NCBI RefSeq assembly: GCF_900604335.1
Contig: NZ_UWOD01000001.1
Location: forward strand, 932,521 to 996,520
Length of the DNA: 64,000 nucleotides
Direction: 5' to 3'
Source: Intestinibacillus sp. Marseille-P6563
GTDB lineage: Bacteria; Bacillota; Clostridia; Oscillospirales; Butyricicoccaceae
Under the pieces are notes generated by a model. It was given only the letters and a program-made list of their open reading frames with translations. It did not search any database and was not told the origin of the DNA. The stretch's first letter is position 1, and each line of letters opens with the position of its first letter. The position numbers and the translations under genes were made by a program. Below, piece by piece: positions 58,467 through 64,000 of this stretch.

Positions 58467-58670
58467 TTGGAAGCGGATCAGGTTCCGGCAATCAAGACTT
58501 TTTCGCAATCCATCGTCAAGTGGCTTGAGGAACATGGCACAGAAGAAAACCGTGTAATTCAGCAATATGGCCTGTCCTTTCCAAAGATCCGGCGTTTTGC
58601 GGATAAATTGGGTCATGTATGTGATGTGGCCATGGAGCATGGATACGGATTGTCCGGCCTGGGAGACTAA
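58467..58670 (+). pseudogene. C-terminal fragment of an unknown protein
   Basis: A 67-codon frame with no ribosome site, starting abruptly beside the Maff2 remnant. It is helical and amphipathic (FSQSIVKWLEEHGTEENRVIQQYG). It may be the tail of a gene cut by the same deletion. I do not recognise it. Confidence 0.4.
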
Positions 58671-58695
58671 AATATATAAGCGAGGCGATCAAACA

Positions 58696-59289
58696 ATGGC
58701 TCTGAGTTATGATGAAATGCAGCAGCTTTTTGAGCAGATAGGGTTCAAAGGCTTTTCCATGCGGCCGTATGATGCTGAAATGGAAAATCTTATTTCTGAG
58801 GCGGCGGAAGATAATGCAAAAGCATATCTGATAGATATCGTCCCCGGTGACCTTGAATTCGGACAGAATGATGGGATTGCCTTACTGGAAACGCATTATT
58901 ATAAAGAGGCTAATATGGCTCGTCTGCTTCGTAAGTGGTTGGACATTGTTCTCCATTTTTCATGCTACTATCCGCTGGAGACTGTTCTGGTTACTGGCGT
59001 AGGCTTACCGGATATAGAAGATTTCAAAGAACAAACACCCAATGAAGAAGGATATTTCCTGGAAATCCCAATAGAATCCATCAATGACATGGATGAACTG
59101 TCTGACCTGGTGTTTCAAAAGACCTTTGGGACCATGAGATTTTTGTTCCCAACACTTGATATGGTGATTCATATTGAGACCGGCGAAGTATACAATGTTG
59201 TCACACTGAAGAAAATTACCGAAGAAAACCAGGCTGCCGTAGAACTCCTGCGGAAACTGGTGGAGGCCCAGGGATTATTTCTTGTGTAA
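58696..59289 (+). CDS. Hypothetical protein, possible immunity protein, 197 residues
   Basis: An acidic soluble protein with no known motif (NMARLLRKWLDIVLHFSCYYPLE, DFKEQTPNEEGYFLEIPIESI). GAGGCGA precedes ATG 58696. Low-complexity acidic proteins in tandem with unrelated small genes, as here, are typical of immunity genes of polymorphic toxin systems, but the assignment is inference only. Confidence 0.55.
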   Translation: MALSYDEMQQLFEQIGFKGFSMRPYDAEMENLISEAAEDNAKAYLIDIVPGDLEFGQNDGIALLETHYYKEANMARLLRKWLDIVLHFSCYYPLETVLVTGVGLPDIEDFKEQTPNEEGYFLEIPIESINDMDELSDLVFQKTFGTMRFLFPTLDMVIHIETGEVYNVVTLKKITEENQAAVELLRKLVEAQGLFLV

Positions 59290-59349
59290 AGAAGTATATG
59301 TGCATGTTGGTAGCATTTACACCAAGATATTTAGGGAGGAAACCTCACG

Positions 59350-59763
59350 ATGAATCCTGAAAAAACACACTTGTATAAAAAAGAGTACCAGAAACCAATC
59401 GAGGAAGAAACGCTCCCCCAGAAAGGAAAATCAAAGACGGCTACTACCTCTGATAGCCGAAAAAGGTCTAAGCACAAACATAGATACAAAAAAATCATCT
59501 TACACTATGGTAGTGACTCGTTTTGTTGGGGTAGACAATGCGAAATTTGTGGTAGAGTGGATTCTACATATAAATCTTCTTATTGGAACTCCAAGGAATT
59601 TCAGGTAACCGGTGAGGGCTTATATGGAGAGTGGAGAAGTATTTGCCTTACTGAAATTCACAGAAGATATCCTGAATACACCATTATGACATTGGAACAT
59701 GCAACATGGGTGGAATGGACAGGAGAAAACAATAAAGAGAAAAAAGAGATTTCCCATGGGTAA
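59350..59763 (+). CDS. Hypothetical protein with a basic N-terminus and CxxC pair
   Basis: A 137-residue protein. The first 50 residues are very basic; then FCWGRQCEICGRVDSTYKSS suggests a small zinc site, and the rest is aromatic-rich. GGGAGG lies 9-11 bases before ATG 59350. The last eight bases overlap the next frame. Family not recognised. Confidence 0.55.
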   Translation: MNPEKTHLYKKEYQKPIEEETLPQKGKSKTATTSDSRKRSKHKHRYKKIILHYGSDSFCWGRQCEICGRVDSTYKSSYWNSKEFQVTGEGLYGEWRSICLTEIHRRYPEYTIMTLEHATWVEWTGENNKEKKEISHG

Positions 59764-59890
59764 CTGTATTTTTATCGCATCCGATACTCCCCTGCCCGAG
59801 GTCACACCATCGCAAGATTATCTGCTGCGTACCTATCATTACCGAAAGCTGGGAATTTTCACCCAAAGATACGCGCCCTTAACTTTATGA
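59756..59890 (+). pseudogene. Short frame, probable remnant of a small orphan gene
   Basis: ATG 59756 overlaps the previous stop region; 44 codons begin MGNCIFIASDTPLPEVTPS and then end early. The beginning looks like the N-terminus of a longer immunity-type protein, so a frameshift or truncation is likely. Confidence 0.35.
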
Positions 59891-59907
59891 GCTGATGGAG
59901 ATAGAAA

Positions 59908-60090
59908 ATGAAGATTGAATTAAATGAACACGAAGCCCTCACCCTTTACAAGCTTCTTTGCCGCTGGGAGTCTACAGGGAAACTGACAGTTAAGGGCGAA
60001 GAAGAATCCAAAATGCTGTGGGATCTGCAATGTGCTCTAGAGAAGGAATTGGAACCGGTGAATGAGGCCATCACAAAAAGACTTGTTTGA
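59908..60090 (+). CDS. Small helical hypothetical protein, 60 residues
   Basis: ATG 59908 with GGAGATAG upstream. The protein is acidic and helical (LNEHEALTLYKLLCRWESTGKL, MLWDLQCALEKELE). Its end overlaps no gene. Function unknown. Confidence 0.5.
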   Translation: MKIELNEHEALTLYKLLCRWESTGKLTVKGEEESKMLWDLQCALEKELEPVNEAITKRLV

Positions 60091-60130
60091 AGAATGTTCA
60101 AGAACACAACTGCGAGTAAAGGACGATGAA

Positions 60131-60574
60131 ATGATACTTCCAAGAGGAATTACTGGATTTTGGGGCACGGCCACTGCTCCACCGCCGCATTTGGACGAAA
60201 AAGCGTTCTGCCAGCTGTGCCACTCCATTGCCAAGGAAAACGGCGGGACTGTGACAGAATTGGACACAGATACCTACCCAAGAAACTTCTACTCTGCCCA
60301 GATCCGCAGACATGACGATGCCGTTTTTATTTTGCAGAACATCCACTATCCCTATGCCGCCTTTGCGCAGCGGGACGGTTTTGGCGGATTTGTTCTGATC
60401 AGTCAGCCCGAGTGGTTCCGGTTGCCGACAGGGTTGATGCATTTCCTGAGCCTTGCCGAGCTGAATCAAGATTGGCACAACTCGTGCGGAGAACTCAGCT
60501 CGGAAGAACTGGAACAGATCTGCTATTGGAGAGTACAAACAATCGGAGAAATCATATTTAATACATGGGACTGA
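60131..60574 (+). CDS. Hypothetical protein, possible immunity protein, 147 residues
   Basis: Starts MILPRGITGFWGTATAPPP; AAAGGA lies 6-9 bases upstream of ATG 60131. Mixed alpha/beta with HFLSLAELNQDW and a Trp-rich end. I have the impression of a widespread toxin-immunity-type family in clostridia but cannot name it. Last of the orphan series. Confidence 0.5.
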   Translation: MILPRGITGFWGTATAPPPHLDEKAFCQLCHSIAKENGGTVTELDTDTYPRNFYSAQIRRHDDAVFILQNIHYPYAAFAQRDGFGGFVLISQPEWFRLPTGLMHFLSLAELNQDWHNSCGELSSEELEQICYWRVQTIGEIIFNTWD

Positions 60575-60634
60575 GATTATGCGACGATAAATCAGAAATA
60601 CGAGCTGATTGTCATGTTAAATTTTTTCAATCTC

Positions 60635-60667
60635 AAACGCTAATACAGTTATAGTGTATTAGCGTTT
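60635..60667 (+). promoter_or_regulatory. Inverted-repeat operator upstream of the first XRE gene
   Basis: Perfect 13-bp arms AAACGCTAATACA (60635-60647) and TGTATTAGCGTTT (60655-60667). The 12 bases TGTATTAGCGTT recur at 61149-61160 in front of the next gene. It also could act as a terminator stem, but no T-run follows. Confidence 0.6.
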
Positions 60668-60734
60668 CTGTATGTATCTCTCGCTGCTCCGTATACTATG
60701 TCTTAACGGCACAGAAAGGAGCGGCGGAGACCGT

Positions 60735-61070
60735 ATGATCGACAAACGCATAGGTGAACGGATCAAACAATGTCGTGAAAGATTGGGCCTGACGCAAGAC
60801 CAGTTTGCAGAGCGGCTGGGCTTGACAACAAATTATATTTCCACCGTTGAAAGAGGCGCTTCATTTCCTCGCTGTGAAAAGTTGATCGCCATTATCAACG
60901 GACTTGAAGTATCCGCAGATGCAATTTTTTGCGATGTTATTACACACTCCAATGAATACCGGAGTGGCCAGCTTTCAGAGGAGTTGAAGCAACTTCCCCC
61001 AGAGGAGCAACAACGAATCTTAGAAATTGTAGAGCTGATGGTTCAGCAAGCGAAAAAGAAGTTAAAATGA
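60735..61070 (+). CDS. XRE-family regulator
   Basis: A 111-residue protein: HTH_3 domain (about 8-65, RIKQCRERLGLTQDQFAERLGLTTNYISTVERGASFP) and an acidic helical tail. Such proteins act as repressors of conjugative elements. ATG 60735 with GGAGA upstream; a TATACT -10 lies at 60692-60697, beside the inverted repeat it probably binds. Confidence 0.87.
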   Translation: MIDKRIGERIKQCRERLGLTQDQFAERLGLTTNYISTVERGASFPRCEKLIAIINGLEVSADAIFCDVITHSNEYRSGQLSEELKQLPPEEQQRILEIVELMVQQAKKKLK

Positions 61071-61146
61071 TTGATTTTGTGGGCTGCAAGGGAATCTTGT
61101 AGCCCATCGTCTTTTTTCGACATAATTATTTCCGTTTATGCTATAC

Positions 61147-61183
61147 TATGTATTAGCGTTATAGAATAATTCTTTAATACATA
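61147..61183 (+). promoter_or_regulatory. Operator and extended -10 promoter of the 97-residue protein gene
   Basis: TGCTATACT (-10 TATACT 61142-61147) overlaps TATGTATTA (61147-61155), whose inverse TAATACATA is at 61175-61183. TGTATTAGCGTT (61149-61160) repeats the XRE operator arm. Confidence 0.55.
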
Positions 61184-61196
61184 GGAGGAGTTTGGC

Positions 61197-61490
61197 ATGA
61201 TAAAAAAATTTGTTGAACTATTTGGCGCATCAAAATCATCAGCTTATCGGAAGCCGTCCAATATCTACCAGCAGATGTGGATCGCTCTTTCTTCTATAAT
61301 GAAACAGATAATAATTGTGATTCTGTCATATAGAGGAATGTCATGGCGCACCGCTGATATGGCTACTGATGCATTGCTTTCACACAAGTGCAATCGCAAC
61401 TGCATCCAGATCGGAATGTACCTGATGAATGACTATTTACTTTTCAATGTGCTGTACAGCTGGCTTTCGCTGGCTGTGAGTAAATTGTAA
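61197..61490 (+). CDS. Hypothetical protein, 97 residues
   Basis: Strong AGGAGG 9 bases before ATG 61197. Basic N-terminal third, hydrophobic segments in the middle and at the end (IIIVILSYRG, LLFNVLYSWLSLAV), two cysteines in HKCNRNC. Probably membrane-associated. Its promoter carries the XRE arm, so it is likely under XRE control. Family unknown. Confidence 0.5.
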   Translation: MIKKFVELFGASKSSAYRKPSNIYQQMWIALSSIMKQIIIVILSYRGMSWRTADMATDALLSHKCNRNCIQIGMYLMNDYLLFNVLYSWLSLAVSKL

Positions 61491-61512
61491 TAATTTTTGC
61501 TTCATATTTGAA

Positions 61513-61573
61513 TTCACCAATGGTGAAAGTTTCACTGCGTTTTTTTCGTTTTACTTTCACCATTGGTGAAAGT
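61513..61573. promoter_or_regulatory. Two palindromic TTCACCA-N-TGGTGAA sites
   Basis: TTCACCAATGGTGAA at 61513-61527 and a longer 21-bp palindrome with arms ACTTTCACCA and TGGTGAAAGT at 61553-61573. They lie between convergent gene ends, so their target gene is unclear; they may also serve as weak terminator stems. Confidence 0.55.
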
Positions 61574-61579
61574 TGCTGA

Positions 61580-61867
61580 TTAAAGCGTTTTTTCAAATGT
61601 CAGGAACTGCTCTTTCATAAGTGCAAGCTGCTCTTTCAATTTGTCTCTATATAAATCGCAGCCTAAAATGATGTACTCCATTGACACATCAAAGAGGACA
61701 GACAATTCAATCAGCAGGTCAATAGAAATACCTTTAAAGCCAGTTTCAATTTTCGTCATCATGCTGTAGCTGAGGTTTAGCTTCTCAGCAAGCTGATCCT
61801 GTGTCATTCCTTTTTGCTTTCTGAGGTCAGCAATTCTCCTTCCGCACTCTTTCTGATCGTAATACAT
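61580..61867 (-). CDS. XRE-family regulator, second
   Basis: A 95-residue protein with one HTH_3 domain (RIADLRKQKGMTQDQLAEKLNLSYSMMTKIETGFKG) and a short helical tail. ATG 61867 with GGAGG 8 bases upstream. Candidate ligand sites are the palindromes at its 3' side. Confidence 0.87.
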   Translation of the reverse strand: MYYDQKECGRRIADLRKQKGMTQDQLAEKLNLSYSMMTKIETGFKGISIDLLIELSVLFDVSMEYIILGCDLYRDKLKEQLALMKEQFLTFEKTL

Positions 61868-62198
61868 CTATGTATCCTCCGTTTTCTTGAAATTTGAAAA
61901 TGAAACTTCAAGAAAACCGGCGGATCACGGCAGTGAATGCCCCCTGTAAAAACAAAAAGGCCGCACCTGTTCTCGCAAAAATGTGCAAGAACAGGTGCGG
62001 CACAAATAGCCACATCATCCAAATAACAAGTCCCCCGTCAGTTTGTTTTGTTGGCAAGTTGCTCTTGCCTTCAAAACATAACCAACGGGGGTTTTACGGA
62101 CGGTGGTATGAAAGTTTTTACGGGTTGTTTGACGGTGTTATAGTGGTGTTATGACGAAATGGGGTGTTTTGCTGGTTTTCATCGGTGTTATGATGGTG
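61868..62198. other. Control region between the SARP gene and the second XRE gene
   Basis: A 330-bp gap. A strong terminator for leftward transcripts has 14-bp arms (61960-61973 and 61988-62001) and a T5 tract. A branched inverted-repeat structure lies at about 62026-62092 (CCCCGT/ACGGGG outer, GGCAAG/CTTGCC inner). GGTGTTAT occurs four times at 62134, 62145, 62184 and 62195. Confidence 0.65.
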
Positions 62199-62202
62199 TT
62201 AT
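62134..62202 (+). repeat. Four GGTGTTAT direct repeats with 11-bp phasing
   Basis: Copies start at 62134, 62145, 62184 and 62195: two pairs, each with an exact 11-bp period, the pairs 50 bp apart. One-helical-turn direct repeats are the known binding pattern of SARP/OmpR-type regulators, and a SARP gene is adjacent. Confidence 0.75.
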
Positions 62203-63569
62203 GGGTGCAGTATAATCTGCACCTGCTCTTCCAGCCTTTTTGCCAGCTCCTCATACTCCTCCGGCAGAAGATTACAGCGAGCCATTCGCAGTTCGCTTCT
62301 GGCCATTTCTGGATGCTTTAACCGATGCATGGCTACAATCATCCAAAAATACACATCCACGCTGTGCGGGCACAGGTGCATCGCTTTGGAAGCGTATTGC
62401 TGTATAGAAAGATAATCTTCAACCTGGTACAGCGACTTCATCAGCTCACTGACTGCCCCAAGATAGCGCATCTCTAACGAGACAACATTGGGCATGATCC
62501 AGTGCTCGTGTTTTGCACTTTGAAAAAGCGGCCCCCGGTAGAGATCAACAGCTTTCTTCAGATAATGTATCTTTTCCTCAATATCTATCGCCTTAATGGC
62601 AATGCTCCACTTTTTGTCAAACAGATGGAGGTCTGTGAAAATATTCAGCTTCGGATTCAGCTGGTATCCATTTGTGGTCGAGACAATCAAACGATATTCT
62701 GAAATGAGTCCAAAGGCGTGCTGTAAGCGGTATATGAGTCCCTTAATATTCTTTACTGCATTGTCTACATCCTCGTCCGGCCAAAGTGCATCCACGATTT
62801 CCCTTGGAGAACACGCACTCTTACGGGACATCAAAAGATAAACAAGCAGCCTGGATATTTTAGGAGATTTCAATTCATCTTCAGATAAAACTCCAGCCTT
62901 CGTTGTGATTTTCAAGTCCCCAAGAACAGTGATATATACATCCGTGTCATTCGTTATGCGGGGAGAGATGATCGTCAGTTTACGACTTTCCAACAGATGA
63001 TACTCATTGATTAAGGAAACCAGCGCAAAGGTAAGCATACGCAGCAAACCAATCTGTTTCTGGAATCTTTTCGGATTTTTTAGCACAAGGAAACCTTTCG
63101 GTCCTTTCCAGAACGGTACTGAAATGGCGTAGTCAACTTGCAGACGCTGGCAAAGCACATACTCTTCCGGATAAATTTCCTTTATTGCTTCTGGGTCATC
63201 AATAATGACCAGTTCCTGCTTCTGCAAGCATTCGTACCAACGGCCACAACCATCCATCAGCTCAAATTCCTGAAGCAAAACAGACTGTGCCATCGCCCCA
63301 AGCTCTTTGTTGTACCACCAGAACGGAGTCCAAACGCCTACATCATTATCAATATCTAGAATGCCGCACCACTCTGCATCGTAGAATTCCAGTGCAACAC
63401 GAAGCAAAATCATAGCAGCTTCTTTGGGGTCTACTGTATTTGACAGGCACTTATGCAATTCCTGAATTGTATTTTCGGCCTGAAGAGCATACTGGGCGTA
63501 CTCTTCCTTGTCAAATTTCCTATTTCCTTCTGTTCCCAAATTATTGTCATTGAGTTGTCTTTCTGGCAA
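62199..63569 (-). CDS. GAF-SARP (BTAD) transcriptional regulator
   Basis: A 456-residue protein. The N-terminal half is GAF-like (about 40-195, AAMILLRVALEFYDAEWCGILDID). An OmpR/SARP winged helix follows (about 215-310, VLGDLKITTKAGV, RLLVYLLMSRKSACSPREIVDALWPDEDVDNAVKNIKGLIYRLQ), and then the helical BTAD repeat region to the end. SARP-type proteins usually activate. TTG start 63569 with AGGAGG 7 bases before it. The GGTGTTAT repeats at its 3' end could be its target and would lie upstream of the second XRE gene. Confidence 0.82.
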   Translation of the reverse strand: MPERQLNDNNLGTEGNRKFDKEEYAQYALQAENTIQELHKCLSNTVDPKEAAMILLRVALEFYDAEWCGILDIDNDVGVWTPFWWYNKELGAMAQSVLLQEFELMDGCGRWYECLQKQELVIIDDPEAIKEIYPEEYVLCQRLQVDYAISVPFWKGPKGFLVLKNPKRFQKQIGLLRMLTFALVSLINEYHLLESRKLTIISPRITNDTDVYITVLGDLKITTKAGVLSEDELKSPKISRLLVYLLMSRKSACSPREIVDALWPDEDVDNAVKNIKGLIYRLQHAFGLISEYRLIVSTTNGYQLNPKLNIFTDLHLFDKKWSIAIKAIDIEEKIHYLKKAVDLYRGPLFQSAKHEHWIMPNVVSLEMRYLGAVSELMKSLYQVEDYLSIQQYASKAMHLCPHSVDVYFWMIVAMHRLKHPEMARSELRMARCNLLPEEYEELAKRLEEQVQIILHP

Positions 63570-63599
63570 TTCAATACCTCCTCGCTATGACATATATGA

Positions 63600-63656
63600 A
63601 AAAAACCGCAAAACTACCCTGACCCTGTTTCCAGGGCCCTGACAGCTTTACGGTTC
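63600..63656 (-). terminator. Terminator upstream of the SARP gene
   Basis: On the minus strand AACCG...CAGGG..CCCTG..CGGTT followed by T6-7. It ends the transcript of the partial gene at the right edge or acts within the SARP leader. Confidence 0.6.
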
Positions 63657-63679
63657 AAAGTTGTTTATTGGTTTTGGCT

Positions 63680-63708
63680 GTCATATCAAGTACGATACTG
63701 GCAGTCAA
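63680..63708 (-). promoter_or_regulatory. Weak candidate promoter before the SARP gene
   Basis: Minus strand TTGACT (63703-63708), 17 bases, TATGAC (63680-63685). It lies upstream of the terminator at 63600-63656, so a transcript would have to read through it. The rest of 63709-63849 shows nothing I can name. Confidence 0.3.
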
Positions 63709-63849
63709 GACAGCTTGCTAACGAAATGCAATTTGTGTATCCAGTTGTTTTGATACTTAATGGCATTCACAGGAGTTCATCTGTTCACAACAGATCAGCT
63801 GGTGTGTCTTGCACTGAAGATGTTATCAAGTACCATTCAATTGTAGCTA

Positions 63850-64000
63850 TTATTTTGTGGCGCTCTTAGCCTTACGGAGTGCTGTTTTTGTTGCGTGAAT
63901 GATTTCCAATATTGCCTGGAGTTCTGCCGCATCACAGTCCTCCAACTCTTCTGCGATGCTCTTGTCAAAAACAGGTTTTGCCTGTTCCAAGCTATCACAG
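63850..64000 (-). CDS. Partial hypothetical protein at the right edge
   Basis: The minus frame ending at TAA 63850-63852 is open to the window edge: an acidic, helical C-terminus (AKPVFDKSIAEELEDCDAAE, LQAILEIIHATKTALRKAKS). At least 49 residues; the start is outside. Not recognised. Confidence 0.55.
   Translation of the reverse strand, partial: CDSLEQAKPVFDKSIAEELEDCDAAELQAILEIIHATKTALRKAKSATK

Noticed and set aside
62134-62202. CRISPR array
   Set aside because: Repeats are 8 bp with 3-bp spacing; no cas genes and no 25-40 bp repeats anywhere in the window.
1-64000. tRNA or rRNA genes inside the window
   Set aside because: Reading both strands I saw no cloverleaf with TTCGA-type arms or rRNA core sequence; a covariance scan would settle it.

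Overview
The window looks like the chromosome of a strictly anaerobic gut Clostridium-type bacterium (class Clostridia, probably order Oscillospirales). The evidence is GC-rich coding sequence, AGGAGG ribosome sites, consensus sigma-A promoters, S-layer-homology proteins, a glycyl radical enzyme and 4-hydroxybutyryl-CoA/crotonyl-CoA chemistry that normally ends in butyrate. No rRNA or tRNA gene lies inside the window, but tandem consensus promoters at the left edge point left, as expected in front of a stable-RNA operon. The lineage is inference.

Layout. (1) 1-17,000 is ordinary chromosome: an HxxxDG acyltransferase, DUF1015 plus a K+/H+ antiporter, a four-gene operon (HlyD-like adaptor, MacB-type ABC transporter, SLH protein), azlCD, a large SLH/X2 cell-surface protein, and ylmH and birA sharing one symmetrical divergent promoter. 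(2) 17,000-33,450 is a roughly 16-kb catabolic island: SGLT-type symporter, glycyl radical enzyme (GRE) and its activase, aldehyde dehydrogenase, CoA-transferase, 4-hydroxybutyryl-CoA dehydratase, zinc dehydrogenase, two-subunit transketolase, iron alcohol dehydrogenase, two paralogous GntR/FCD regulators and an SDR. ATTGTATACAAT-type boxes occur at most of its promoters, so it looks like one regulon. I know no described pathway with this enzyme set and regard it as the best candidate for a new system. The enzymes suggest a polyol, ketose or related acid is imported, cleaved by transketolase, dehydrated by the GRE, oxidised, activated with CoA and dehydrated again into the butyrate route. (3) 33,500-38,950 carries a PTPS/QueD-like enzyme with a structured leader, a serine-type sulfatase lipoprotein, a DUF1254 lipoprotein and a small unknown protein.

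(4) 39,000-64,000 is a mosaic of decayed integrative and conjugative elements. It holds a serine recombinase fragment joined to an ardA fragment, a metal-associated cargo block (methyltransferase, HMA protein, AraC regulator, two small conserved proteins, an unusual P1B ATPase, TetR, a YbtPQ-like ABC pair), a MOBP relaxase with MobC and a likely oriT, and a decapitated ECF S-component gene fused to a second truncated mobC. After these come a Tn916-like sigma/HTH pair with a low-GC methyltransferase, a MarR-MFS-GNAT module, a Maff2 remnant, a series of small orphan genes resembling an immunity-gene store, two XRE repressors with clear operators, and a GAF-SARP regulator with 11-bp-spaced direct repeats next to it. 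At least three deletion junctions can be read directly from the sequence. GTTAG-N6-CTAAC boxes sit in front of three cargo units, which suggests they shared a metal-responsive control system before the deletions.
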